Positions 51,019 through 59,817 of a DNA stretch of 64,000 nt are shown here, piece after piece. Every line of letters starts with the position of its first letter. The stretch's first letter is position 1. Below the pieces are notes generated by a model. That model was not told where the DNA came from and ran no database searches. It worked only from the letters and a program-made list of their open reading frames with translations. The DNA is from Ammoniphilus resinae (GTDB lineage: Bacteria > Bacillota > Bacilli > Aneurinibacillales > RAOX-1), in the NCBI RefSeq assembly GCF_017873965.1, contig NZ_JAGGKT010000002.1, forward strand, positions 555,386 through 619,385. The letters are read 5' to 3'. The position numbers and the translations under genes are program-made.

Positions 51019-51693
51019 TTGAGCAAATTTATTCTTTTTTCACTCCTATGGTGGATTACAGGAAGTCCCTTTTTGGCCATTCTGCTGCTGCTGATTATTT
51101 TTTATTTGATCGATCGCCGGTATGTTGGAATTTTCCCTAGTATTACGCGTCCGATCCAAAGAGCGAGGAGAATGGCAAGATTAAAAGAAGAACTTCGTTT
51201 AAACCCCCATCACACCGGAAATAAATTAGAATTAGCGAGAATCTATCTTGAAAAGCGCCAATACCAGGAAGCACTATCCTATTTACAAGAAGTCTATGAG
51301 AAAATGGAGGATGCACCGGAAATTCTCTATGAGCTTGGACTCTGTCATCTTAAAACAGGGGAAATCGAAAAAGGGGAAAAGATGATTCTCGACGCCTTGC
51401 GTGGAAATCCACACGTAAAATACGGGGAACCGTATTTGGAATTGGTGGATGTTTTCAGTAAGAGAAATACAGAGAAAGCATTTTATTACTTACAGCAGAT
51501 TCGAGCGATCCACTCCTCCTCTGTAGAAACATATTATCGGTTAGGAAATCTATATATAACCATGGGGCAGCGATCGGAAGCAAAGGCAGCCTTTGTTGAG
51601 GCTGGAGAAATATATCGAGGTCTTCCTAAATATATGCGGCGAAAACAGAGAAAATGGGCTTGGCTATCGAGCTTGAAAAAACTGTTTTCCTAG
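51019..51693 (+). CDS. Membrane-anchored TPR-repeat protein
   Basis: A 224-residue protein with TTG start decided by GGAAGGTG seven bases upstream. One N-terminal membrane helix (about 6-30) is followed by a basic linker and about four tetratricopeptide repeats (for example KLELARIYLEKRQYQEALSY, LYELGLCHLKTGEIEKGEKM, YYRLGNLYITMGQRSEAKAA). It probably scaffolds other proteins at the inner face of the membrane. The stop lies 11 nt before fdhD, suggesting co-transcription. Confidence 0.85.
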   Translation: MSKFILFSLLWWITGSPFLAILLLLIIFYLIDRRYVGIFPSITRPIQRARRMARLKEELRLNPHHTGNKLELARIYLEKRQYQEALSYLQEVYEKMEDAPEILYELGLCHLKTGEIEKGEKMILDALRGNPHVKYGEPYLELVDVFSKRNTEKAFYYLQQIRAIHSSSVETYYRLGNLYITMGQRSEAKAAFVEAGEIYRGLPKYMRRKQRKWAWLSSLKKLFS

Positions 51694-51704
51694 GAGGGGT
51701 GAAA

Positions 51705-52532
51705 TTGTTACGTGTAACTACAGACAAAAACAACATCCTTCAATACACCCAAGGAAAGATGACCTTAAAAGAAGATCTGATCGTCACTGAACATCCAGTC
51801 ACACTGAAAATTAACGGAGTGGAATTTGCCACCCTTGTATGTACACCGGAGTATATGGAAGACATGGCAATCGGATTTCTGGCCTCAGAGGGTGTCATTT
51901 CAAATTACAATGACATAAAGGACATTTGGGTACAGGAAAAAGAGGGATTCATCCATATTAAAATAGATGCACTTGATCCGAACTTCCAATACTTAAGCAG
52001 TAAGCGCTATATTGCTTCTTGTTGTGGGAAAAGCCGCCAAGGATTTGTTTTTTTTAATGACGTTAGGACTGCCAAGCGGATTCAAACTACAGATGTCAAT
52101 TTATCCTTTGAGGATTGCTTTCGTTTGATGAATCAAATGCAGGAAGAGGCAACTACCTTCTCTCAAACTGGCGGAGTACACAATGCGGCCCTCTGTGACC
52201 GAAACCAGGTCCTGCTTTCGCGGATGGATATCGGACGGCACAATGCACTGGATAAAATCTATGGCTACTGTATAAAACACCAAATTCCTATGACAGATAA
52301 AATCATCGTGTTTAGCGGAAGAATTTCTTCTGAGATTTTGCTTAAGGTGGCGAAAATGAGGTGTGAAGTCATCCTCTCCAAATCCGCTCCAACCAGTTTG
52401 ACGCTAGAATTGGCGGAAGACTTGGGAATCACTACCGTTGGTTTTATTCGAAATGAATCGTGCAATGTTTATACACATCCAGAACGTTTTCTTGAATATA
52501 AGAATCTACGGTTGCAAGACTTGGATAAGTAA
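51705..52532 (+). CDS. fdhD: Formate dehydrogenase accessory sulfurtransferase FdhD
   Basis: A protein of about 275 residues with the FdhD signatures FATLVCTPEYMEDMAIGFLASEG, the Cys pair in IASCCGKSRQ, QTGGVHNAALC, DIGRHNALDKIYG and SAPTSLTLELAEDLGI. It passes sulfur from a cysteine desulfurase to the molybdenum/bis-MGD cofactor of formate dehydrogenase. AGGAGG places the start at TTG 51705. No formate dehydrogenase gene is in the window. Confidence 0.93.
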   Translation: MLRVTTDKNNILQYTQGKMTLKEDLIVTEHPVTLKINGVEFATLVCTPEYMEDMAIGFLASEGVISNYNDIKDIWVQEKEGFIHIKIDALDPNFQYLSSKRYIASCCGKSRQGFVFFNDVRTAKRIQTTDVNLSFEDCFRLMNQMQEEATTFSQTGGVHNAALCDRNQVLLSRMDIGRHNALDKIYGYCIKHQIPMTDKIIVFSGRISSEILLKVAKMRCEVILSKSAPTSLTLELAEDLGITTVGFIRNESCNVYTHPERFLEYKNLRLQDLDK

Positions 52533-52542
52533 ATAACAGCTC

Positions 52543-52577
52543 AAATCCCCATCTAGTGTATAGGGGGGATTATTTTT
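52543..52577 (+). terminator. Terminator of the TPR-fdhD unit
   Basis: AAATCCCC pairs with GGGGGATT across a 13-nt loop, then ATTTTT. A second hairpin (GGGGCT / AGCCCC) lies at about 52603-52653 between the converging genes. Confidence 0.75.
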
Positions 52578-52670
52578 ATGCTTTCATTACTGGTTAACTA
52601 TAACGGGGCTGCCCATGAAAGTTCAGTTTTTAATGACTTTCTGGATAGCCCCTTTATACAAACTCTGAAC

Positions 52671-53714
52671 CTATTTTAATTCTGCTAATACTTCTTCGAT
52701 TTTTGCCAGTTCAGATTCTATTCCTCCTCCACTTAAGTACCAAAGCGGACCATCTAAATACACGATTCTATTGTTTTTGTAGGCTTGCGTTTTCTTAATA
52801 ATTTCATTTTCCATATCAGCTTTGATGTTAGATTCACCGCCAACAGCCGCTGTGCGATCGATTACAAATAATACTTGTGGATCAAATTCTAATATGGCTT
52901 CGAAACCGAAGTTTGAACCGTGTGAAGAAGATTGGATATCCTTTGTTACAGGTTTAAAGCCGTATTTGTCATATATGTAACCGTAACGAGAGTTTGTTGC
53001 GAAACCAGATAATTTACCTTCGTTATACATCGTTACTAATGAAGTTTCATAGTTGCCGGCTAATGCCTTAATTTCTTCTAAAGCTGAATCGAAATTTGCA
53101 AGATATTCTTTAGCTTCCGCTTCTTTATCGAACATTTTTGCTGCCACATCAACAGAAGCTAAAAATGTGTTCCAATAATCATCTTGCGAAGTACCAATGA
53201 ATACAACAGGAGCGATTTGTTTTAATTCTTCATAGTATGGGGCTTGACGACCAGAAATAAAAATAACATCCGGACCAATCTCTGCGATATCTTCAAATAG
53301 TGGTTCTTTTAACGTACCAATGTTTGTATATTTATCACTTGAATAGTCTTGAAGCTGAGCTGGTAGAGCAGAATCTTGAGGAACCCCAACTATCCCTTCT
53401 ACTCCAAATGCATCTAGTGTATCTAAGAAACCATAGTCAAATACTACAATTTTTTCTGGCATCTTATTGAATGTAACTTTTTCAAAGCTAATCGTGCCTT
53501 TTTCTTCATTTTCTGTTGAAAAAATGGTTGGAGATACGTTCATTGGATATGAGCCTTGCTCATCTGTGGCTGCTGCATCGTTTGTAGCTTGTTTTTCAGC
53601 TGCGGTATTTTCATTTGCTTTTGCTGTTGTAGAGTCCTCGTTAGACCCACAAGCACTAAGCATTAACATTGCAGCCGTAGCTAAAATTGAACTAACTAAT
53701 TTCCATTTTTTCAT
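52671..53714 (-). CDS. yclQ: Siderophore (petrobactin-type) ABC transporter binding lipoprotein, YclQ-like
   Basis: A 347-residue lipoprotein (lipobox LSAC, then an Ala/Asn/Thr-rich linker). The type III binding fold carries MPEKIVVFDYGFLDTLDAFG, KEPLFEDIAEIGPDVIFISG and FEAILEFDPQVLFVIDR. The pattern matches B. subtilis YclQ, the petrobactin receptor. It is the last gene of yclNOPQ but has its own promoter region with two Fur boxes in a 162-nt gap, so it can be made in excess over the permeases. Confidence 0.92.
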   Translation of the reverse strand: MKKWKLVSSILATAAMLMLSACGSNEDSTTAKANENTAAEKQATNDAAATDEQGSYPMNVSPTIFSTENEEKGTISFEKVTFNKMPEKIVVFDYGFLDTLDAFGVEGIVGVPQDSALPAQLQDYSSDKYTNIGTLKEPLFEDIAEIGPDVIFISGRQAPYYEELKQIAPVVFIGTSQDDYWNTFLASVDVAAKMFDKEAEAKEYLANFDSALEEIKALAGNYETSLVTMYNEGKLSGFATNSRYGYIYDKYGFKPVTKDIQSSSHGSNFGFEAILEFDPQVLFVIDRTAAVGGESNIKADMENEIIKKTQAYKNNRIVYLDGPLWYLSGGGIESELAKIEEVLAELK

Positions 53715-53772
53715 TCTGTCTTTCTCTCCTTTTATTTTTCATTTTATACTTCTTACACAATAATAATAATTA

Positions 53773-53803
53773 TGATAATCATTATCATTGATAATGATTA
53801 TCA
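53773..53803. promoter_or_regulatory. Double Fur box upstream of yclQ
   Basis: TGATAATCATTATCA (53773-53787) and TGATAATGATTATCA (53789-53803) are adjacent; both fit the Fur 7-1-7 consensus with at most one mismatch. They lie 59-89 bp upstream of the yclQ start. Confidence 0.9.
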
Positions 53804-53876
53804 TAATTACCGAGAGATTAAGTATCGTCAATATGATTTTGGAAAATTATTTCTATTTTTAGAATCAACAACAATC

Positions 53877-54644
53877 TTACGTATGTGAATTGAAATATAC
53901 ACAGATGCGACATCCATTTTGTTCCTGAATGGGAATATCCATATCGTATATATCGCGCAGTGACTCAGAATTAATAATCTCATGCGTTGGCCCATTTTTC
54001 ACAAGCCTTCCATTTTTCATTGCGACAATGCGATCAGAATAAACAGACGCAAAATTAATATCGTGTAATACAATGACAACTGTTTTGCCTAGTTCATCAA
54101 CAAGCCTCCGTAAGATTTTCATGATTTGAACAGAGTGCTTCATATCCAAGTTATTTAAAGGCTCATCTAGTAATATGTAGTCTGTGTCCTGCGCAATAAC
54201 CATCGCAATAAACGCACGTTGTTTTTGACCGCCAGATAATTCATCTAAAAACTGATCTTGCATTTGGGTTAAATTCATATAATCAAGTGCTTGATTAACA
54301 ATTTTTTCATCCTCTGCTTTAAGGCGTCCTTTCGAATAGGGATAGCGACCAAATGAAACAAGCTCACGTACCGTTAATCGAACATTAATATAGTTCGCTT
54401 GCTTTAATATCGAAACGCATTTCGCAAATTCAGTCGACTTCCATTTCCTCACATCCTGTTGATCAAGTAATACTTCTCCTGTATCTGCATCTAATAAACT
54501 ACTTACCATGGAAAGAAGTGTAGATTTACCCGCACCATTCGGCCCGATAAACGATGTAATTGTCCCCGGTTCAATTTTTACAGATACGTCTTCTACAACA
54601 GGCTTTTTCCCAAATCGCTTCGTTAATCCCTTAATTTCAATCAT
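53877..54644 (-). CDS. yclP: Siderophore ABC transporter ATPase, YclP-like
   Basis: A 255-residue ABC ATPase with Walker A GPNGAGKST (34-42), signature LSGGQKQRAFIAM, Walker B YILLDEPLNNLD and the switch His in VIVLHDINFASVYSD. It powers uptake through YclN/YclO. It overlaps yclO by 4 nt. Confidence 0.94.
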   Translation of the reverse strand: MIEIKGLTKRFGKKPVVEDVSVKIEPGTITSFIGPNGAGKSTLLSMVSSLLDADTGEVLLDQQDVRKWKSTEFAKCVSILKQANYINVRLTVRELVSFGRYPYSKGRLKAEDEKIVNQALDYMNLTQMQDQFLDELSGGQKQRAFIAMVIAQDTDYILLDEPLNNLDMKHSVQIMKILRRLVDELGKTVVIVLHDINFASVYSDRIVAMKNGRLVKNGPTHEIINSESLRDIYDMDIPIQEQNGCRICVYFNSHT

Positions 54645-55597
54645 CCTGCTGACCTACTTTCTTTTAATAATAGGTAAATGAAGTAGATGCCACCGATAAA
54701 ATTAATAATGACACTTAATGTTGTACGCAATTCAAAAATATGTTCAGCTAGGAACTGGCCACCGACTAATGCAATAATACTAATTAAACTGGCACCTAAA
54801 ATTAAAACAGAGTGCTTATAAGTATCAAAATATTGATAGGCAAGGTTCGCCACGATTAACCCGAAGAACGTAATTGGACCAACTAGAGCTGTAGATGTCG
54901 CAATTAAAAACGATGATAGTATTAAAATATTCATGACCATACGATCATAGTTGACGCCAAGGTTAATGGCATTCTCACGCCCTAGTGACATAACATCAAG
55001 TGTATCCATAATGATATAACCATAAATAAATGCAATGAATAAAATAGTACCAGCAATATATAATAGATCAGCCTTTACACTTGTAAAGCTTGCAAATAAG
55101 CGGGTTTGCAGACTTAAATATTCCACTGGATCAATCATGACTTGTAAAAATGTCACTAGACTTCCTAATAGTGTTCCTAAAACCATTCCAATCAGAAGAA
55201 GTAAATAAACAGGATATTTATCCGCCCGAAATAAGAAACGATATAAAATCAGTGCAAATAATACCATTGCGATAATCGCTACACTAAAATTCAGATATTT
55301 ATTTAATACCCAAATTGACATTGACCCTGCAAAGAAGTAAATGACCGTTTGCACAACTTCGTACATCGAGTCAAGACCGATCATTGAAGGTGTTAAAAGA
55401 CGGTTATGTGTAATGGTCTGAAATACGACTGTTGCATACGCAATCGCAGCCCCTGTTACAATCATTGCTGCAACACGAATCATACGTCTTGGAAACGCAT
55501 AATCAAAACCACCTTTTATATCATAAAATGCAAAGAACAAAATACTTATTATGGCTAATACTCCTAAAAAAATTAACTTCGTACTATTTTTTCGCAT
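54641..55597 (-). CDS. yclO: Siderophore ABC transporter permease, YclO-like
   Basis: A 318-residue FecCD-family permease with about nine or ten helices. Typical stretches are AAIAYATVVFQTITHNRLLTPS, MSLGRENAINLGVNYDRM (the ATPase-coupling loop) and LVGPITFFGLIVANLAY. It overlaps yclN by 14 nt and yclP by 4 nt. Confidence 0.93.
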   Translation of the reverse strand: MRKNSTKLIFLGVLAIISILFFAFYDIKGGFDYAFPRRMIRVAAMIVTGAAIAYATVVFQTITHNRLLTPSMIGLDSMYEVVQTVIYFFAGSMSIWVLNKYLNFSVAIIAMVLFALILYRFLFRADKYPVYLLLLIGMVLGTLLGSLVTFLQVMIDPVEYLSLQTRLFASFTSVKADLLYIAGTILFIAFIYGYIIMDTLDVMSLGRENAINLGVNYDRMVMNILILSSFLIATSTALVGPITFFGLIVANLAYQYFDTYKHSVLILGASLISIIALVGGQFLAEHIFELRTTLSVIINFIGGIYFIYLLLKESRSAG

Positions 55598-56540
55598 ATG
55601 CTCTTCCCCTAAACAACATAATTAAGAAGATCACACTACCGATTACTGCCACAGTTACGTTAACTGGAATCTCATAGGGGTGAATAACAATACGTCCAGT
55701 AATATCACAAACTAATAGAAAAGCAATCCCCAATACTGCTGTATGTGGAATGGTTTTTCGTAAATTATCACCCAAATAAAGAGAGACAATATTAGGCACT
55801 ATTAAACCTAAGAATGGAATAACCCCAACAGTCAGTACGACCGTGGTAGATATAATCGCAACAAGAATCAGGCCTATATTTAAAACAAACTTATAACTTA
55901 AGCCCAAGTTCTTCGCAAAATCCTCTCCCATACCTGCGACAGTAAATTTATTCGCATAAAGATACGCTAAAATAACGGCTGGAACACTCACATATAACAG
56001 CTCATAGCGGCCTGAAATTATTAATGTGAAACTCCCCATTAACCAAGATGAAATATTTTGAATAAGATCTGCTTCATAGGCAAAAAATGTCGTAATCGAT
56101 GATAAAATATTTCCGTACATAATCCCGATTAACGGAACGAAAATGACATCTTTAAATTTAATGCGATCTAATATTTGCATGAAAATGAATGTTCCAACCA
56201 AGGCAAACACAAAGCTAAATAGGACTTGCTGCATATATCCTGCTTTTGTAAAAAATAGCATGGAGATTAAAATCCCCAATTTTGCTGAGTCTAGCGTTCC
56301 AGCAGTCGTTGGCGATACAAATTTATTTCGGCTTAAAGATTGCATGATCAATCCAGCAATACTCATTCCTGCTCCCGCCAATATAATCGCCATTAAACGA
56401 GGCAGACGACTGATTAAGAAGATTTGCGTCTTATCCGAGCCCCAGTCGAACAAGTCACTTACCTTGATATCAATCGCGCCTACAAATAACGACACACATG
56501 AGAGCGCTATAGTTGCAATGATTAGTATCCACAATTTCAT
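55584..56540 (-). CDS. yclN: Siderophore ABC transporter permease, YclN-like
   Basis: A 318-residue FecCD-family permease. Family stretches are GMSIAGLIMQSLSRNKFVSP, AGMGEDFAKNLGLSYKFV (coupling loop) and VGVIPFLGLIVPNIVSLY. It is the first gene of the importer operon, with Fur boxes upstream at 56581 and 56688. Confidence 0.93.
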   Translation of the reverse strand: MKLWILIIATIALSCVSLFVGAIDIKVSDLFDWGSDKTQIFLISRLPRLMAIILAGAGMSIAGLIMQSLSRNKFVSPTTAGTLDSAKLGILISMLFFTKAGYMQQVLFSFVFALVGTFIFMQILDRIKFKDVIFVPLIGIMYGNILSSITTFFAYEADLIQNISSWLMGSFTLIISGRYELLYVSVPAVILAYLYANKFTVAGMGEDFAKNLGLSYKFVLNIGLILVAIISTTVVLTVGVIPFLGLIVPNIVSLYLGDNLRKTIPHTAVLGIAFLLVCDITGRIVIHPYEIPVNVTVAVIGSVIFLIMLFRGRAYAKK

Positions 56541-56580
56541 TTATGCAGTCCTCTTAACGTATATATTTTTAGCACAAATG

Positions 56581-56598
56581 TTGATAATAATTATTATT
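56581..56598. promoter_or_regulatory. Fur box upstream of yclN
   Basis: TTGATAATAATTATTATT, 41 bp before the yclN start, fits the Fur inverted repeat with few mismatches. Confidence 0.72.
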
Positions 56599-56687
56599 CC
56601 CAGTATAAATCAATAAAAAAATTTGTGTGCAAACTTTGCCCTGCTCCCCAAATAGATGAAGTTTGATGTTCCATAACGCCTCCTTAT

Positions 56688-56702
56688 TGATAACGATTAT
56701 CA
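56688..56702. promoter_or_regulatory. Second Fur box in the yclN leader
   Basis: TGATAACGATTATCA matches the 15-bp Fur core with one mismatch. A weaker third match (AATATCATTCTCA) lies at about 56727-56739. The gap 56541-56892 holds these sites and no gene. Confidence 0.72.
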
Positions 56703-56892
56703 TAATTAACTATGTAAATGATATCCAATATCATTCTCAATGTCAACAACGAAACACTCTATCCTTATTTACTCTCCCTCCCCCGGTACTTGTCACTTTT
56801 TGTCGATATGAATTACTAGAAAAGTGTGGCATCTTGTCATACAATTTAACTTGTGTGTTTTTATCCTATTAAAAAGGAGTTATAAAAGGCTG

Positions 56893-57096
56893 ATGTACTA
56901 CTGTCTCACCTGTAATAAGATTCATCAACATGATATGTCAGCGGAGAAAATCTTTGAATCAGGTTATATCCTTGTGAACGATACCAAAGTGCCCTTAGGA
57001 ATTTGTAAAGCGGAAGATAGCAAAAAAAAGAAGAGAAAGCTGCAGTTCAACAAGTTATTCTCATCTTTTAATCCTCTTATAATTAAGAACAGCTAG
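56893..57096 (+). CDS. Small CxxC protein of unknown function (67 residues)
   Basis: Begins MYYCLTCNKIHQH, so a CxxC close to the N-terminus is followed by two His, which could bind zinc. The rest is basic (SKKKKRKLQFNK). AAGGAG lies 15 nt upstream and AAAAGG 3 nt upstream, neither ideal. A terminator follows. A longer in-frame start at 56824 looks unnatural. Probably real but not certain. Confidence 0.5.
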   Translation: MYYCLTCNKIHQHDMSAEKIFESGYILVNDTKVPLGICKAEDSKKKKRKLQFNKLFSSFNPLIIKNS

Positions 57097-57160
57097 TTAA
57101 GGGTGAAAATACCGATTGGATTTTCCTCGATACCACATATTATCATGCTTAATTGTAATA

Positions 57161-57191
57161 GAAAGCCCAGTGGATCAACCACTGGGTTTCT
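57161..57191. terminator. Hairpin terminator between the small CxxC gene and tetR
   Basis: AAGCCCAGTGG / CCACTGGGTTT with a 5-nt loop and short T-rich tracts on both sides; the genes converge on it, so it may serve both. Confidence 0.75.
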
Positions 57192-57216
57192 ATTTAAGTT
57201 CCTTTTATCTTGTATA

Positions 57217-57897
57217 TTACTCTTTATTCCGAATTCCATTGAGAATGATATCTACCATAATCTCAATTTCTTGTTCATCATCTAAATTCATTCCTTCATC
57301 AGGGAAAATGACGAATTTAAAAAAGACATAGCCAACCATCATGGAAACGAGTGCGCGGGTTACTGTTAAAGGGGGGAAGTTTCGTATTTCTCCGCTTTGA
57401 ATTTTGGAACTAACAAACGCCTCTGCCAATTTTCTACCCACACCGAACAAATTTTCCACAACAGCTCCTCTTAACTCTTCATGAAATTGCATTTCCTGGA
57501 TAATGAGCCGGATCTGACTCCAATTTTTCTCAATGATTTGTAGACGGTTTTGGTAAAGCTGTTTTAGCAGATCATCCAAGGGTAGGTCGGAACCCATCAA
57601 CTTCCTTACATCCTTCAACAGAAGAGGTGAAGCAAATCGCAGCATGATGGGTGCAACCAAACTGATCAAAATATCTTTTTTGGTTTTGAAATGGCGGAAG
57701 ATGGTCCCTTCTGCCACCCCTGCTTCCTTAGCTATTTCACTTGTGGAGGCCGCATGAAACCCCTTTTCTGAAAAAAGCTTAACCGCCGCTTCCATAATTC
57801 TTTTCTGCTTCTCCGTTAGTTGGTCCTCATCCTTTAATTGATTAAGGAACCTACCCATTAGTTCATCCGTCGAAAGCTCTTTCTGCATATCATGCAT
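57217..57897 (-). CDS. TetR-family regulator of the ABC exporter operon
   Basis: A 226-residue TetR protein. The helix-turn-helix is at about 36-66 (FHAASTSEIAKEAGVAEGTIFRHFKTKKDIL). The C-terminal helices resemble ligand-binding domains of efflux regulators. AGAGGA lies nine bases before the ATG, one base after the permease stop. It is the last gene of its operon, and a palindrome over the operon start point is the likely operator, giving negative feedback. Confidence 0.92.
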   Translation of the reverse strand: MHDMQKELSTDELMGRFLNQLKDEDQLTEKQKRIMEAAVKLFSEKGFHAASTSEIAKEAGVAEGTIFRHFKTKKDILISLVAPIMLRFASPLLLKDVRKLMGSDLPLDDLLKQLYQNRLQIIEKNWSQIRLIIQEMQFHEELRGAVVENLFGVGRKLAEAFVSSKIQSGEIRNFPPLTVTRALVSMMVGYVFFKFVIFPDEGMNLDDEQEIEIMVDIILNGIRNKE

Positions 57898-57898
57898 C

Positions 57899-59053
57899 TT
57901 AATCGATCCTCTTTCTAAATTTTAATATAGCTACGAGACAAATCAGTACGGTAAAACTAGATAGAATCAGCGTTTCATCCCATAATGAATGCAAACTAAC
58001 CCCTTTTAGAAAAATCCCTCGAAGAATCTCTAAAAAATAAGTCAAAGGGATCGCCCCTCCCAGCCACTGAACAACCATTGGCATAGATTCGCGGGGGAAA
58101 ATGAAACCCGACAATAATACGCTTGGCAGTATAAAGGCGAAAGACATCTGCATGGCCTGAAGCTGTGTTTTCGATACAGTAGAGATAAGAATACCAATGG
58201 CTAAAGTCGTAATCAAAAATAACAGGCTTAATACAACAAGTAAAATAATGCTTCCCTTCACTGGAACGCCAAACCAGGAAATTCCTGTAAGTAATACCAG
58301 ACAAAAAGAAAACATGCCAATTCCAATATAAGGGACTAACTTCCCTACGATTAATTCAAGAGGGCGTACGGGTGTAACGACCAATTGCTCCATCGTTCCC
58401 CGTTCTTTCTCCCTTACCAATGTAAACGCGGTAAGGATCGCGGTGACATTTTGCATAATTAAACCAATAAGAGCAGGAATATTAAACACCAGACTTTCCA
58501 TATTGGGATTATATAGGACTCGCGATTGCAGAGTAATTGGCATCTCGACCGGACCAAGTCCTTGTTTCTCCAGTTTTTGTAGTTGAATGGAAGTCGATTT
58601 GTTCTGGATGAGAAGCTGAGCATTAGCCAACGCTGTTCGTGCCGTGTTTGGATCGGCACCGTCTATAAGCAGCTGTAGCTTAGCTTCCTTACCAGTGTCT
58701 AGCAGGGTGCTATAATTAGCAGGAATAACCAGTGCTACTTTTACTTTGCCCTCATCGATCGATTGTTGCAATTCCTCGTACCCTTCGATCTGGTACAGGT
58801 AATCATAGTATTCCGTATTGACAAACTGCTGTACAAGCTCTCGGCTTTGGCTTGATTTGTCTTGATCCCAAACGCCCATCGGGAGATGATTGACATCTGT
58901 ATTCACAGCATAACCGAAAAGAAAAATCATCAAGATGGGCATCACAATAGCAATGGCTAGAGAAGGCGGATCACGACGAATCTGCAATAGCTCCTTGCGA
59001 ATGATTGATTTAAATCGTATGAAGCTATATCCCATCCGTTCGCGTCCTTTCAT
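57899..59053 (-). CDS. ABC-2 type exporter permease (YbhS/YhhJ-like)
   Basis: A 384-residue permease. A first helix (LAIAIVMPILMIFLFGYAV) is followed by a large extracytoplasmic domain of about 150 residues and five C-terminal helices. The ABC-2 hallmark is TLVREKERGTMEQLVVTPVRPLELIVGK. It overlaps the ATPase stop (ATGA), with GGGTGG seven bases upstream. An in-frame ATG at 59035 is an alternative. With the ATPase and HlyD-like partner it forms a drug exporter. Confidence 0.92.
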   Translation of the reverse strand: MKGRERMGYSFIRFKSIIRKELLQIRRDPPSLAIAIVMPILMIFLFGYAVNTDVNHLPMGVWDQDKSSQSRELVQQFVNTEYYDYLYQIEGYEELQQSIDEGKVKVALVIPANYSTLLDTGKEAKLQLLIDGADPNTARTALANAQLLIQNKSTSIQLQKLEKQGLGPVEMPITLQSRVLYNPNMESLVFNIPALIGLIMQNVTAILTAFTLVREKERGTMEQLVVTPVRPLELIVGKLVPYIGIGMFSFCLVLLTGISWFGVPVKGSIILLVVLSLLFLITTLAIGILISTVSKTQLQAMQMSFAFILPSVLLSGFIFPRESMPMVVQWLGGAIPLTYFLEILRGIFLKGVSLHSLWDETLILSSFTVLICLVAILKFRKRID

Positions 59054-59817
59054 ATCTCATCCACCCTTCTCCCTGGTTCCTGTTCATGTTCCACGAGATG
59101 AATAAAGATTTCCTCCAGGTTTGGAAGATCAAATCTTTCTTTCAGCTCCTGTGGAGTCCCTTCAACCAGTAACTTACCGAAGAAGATAAAGCCGATCTTA
59201 TCACAGGTTTCTGCTTCGTCCATATAATGTGTACTAACCAAAATAGAGATCCCTTTTTTGGACAAAGAATGGATGACATCCCAAAAGACTCTTCGAGAAA
59301 GTGGATCTACCCCCGCTGTCGGCTCATCTAAAATCAAAATTTCCGGTTCATGGACAAGCGCGCAGGATAAAGCCAGGCGCTGCTTCCAACCCCCTGATAA
59401 GGATCTTGCCAGTTGTCTCTCTCGTCCAGTTAATCCGGCCAGTTTAATCAATTCTGCCTTCCGGTCCTTTGCCTTTTTTCCCGTAATCCCGTATATTCCT
59501 GCGTAAAAATCAAGATTTTCTTCAACTGTTAACTCTTCATATAAACTAAACTTTTGTGACATATAGCCAATGTGATGCTTTATAATCTCCGCATCTTGAA
59601 TGACATTGTAACCGAGAACCGTACCCTCTCCCTTAGTTGGTGTCATCAACCCACACAACATACGAATGGTTGTTGATTTTCCTGAACCATTTGGACCAAG
59701 AAAACCATATATACATCCTTTTGGAATGGTAATGCTTATATCATCCACGGCGCAAAGAGAACCGAATTTTTTGGTCAGATGGCTGCATGTAATAGCTATT
59801 TGCGTATTCATCATCAC
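59050..59817 (-). CDS. ABC exporter ATPase (YbhF/CcmA-like)
   Basis: A 255-residue ATPase with Walker A GPNGSGKST (41-49), signature SLSGGWKQRLALSCALVHEP, Walker B ILILDEPTAGVDP and the switch His in LVSTHYMDEAETCD. The DEPTAGVDPLSRR form is typical of drug-export ATPases. Overlaps the MFP gene and the permease gene by 4 nt each. Confidence 0.94.
   Translation of the reverse strand: MMMNTQIAITCSHLTKKFGSLCAVDDISITIPKGCIYGFLGPNGSGKSTTIRMLCGLMTPTKGEGTVLGYNVIQDAEIIKHHIGYMSQKFSLYEELTVEENLDFYAGIYGITGKKAKDRKAELIKLAGLTGRERQLARSLSGGWKQRLALSCALVHEPEILILDEPTAGVDPLSRRVFWDVIHSLSKKGISILVSTHYMDEAETCDKIGFIFFGKLLVEGTPQELKERFDLPNLEEIFIHLVEHEQEPGRRVDEI

Noticed and set aside
52603..52653. GGGGCT/AGCCCC hairpin read as a terminator of yclQ
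   Set aside because: No T-run on the minus strand; it is mentioned with the fdhD terminator but not called separately.
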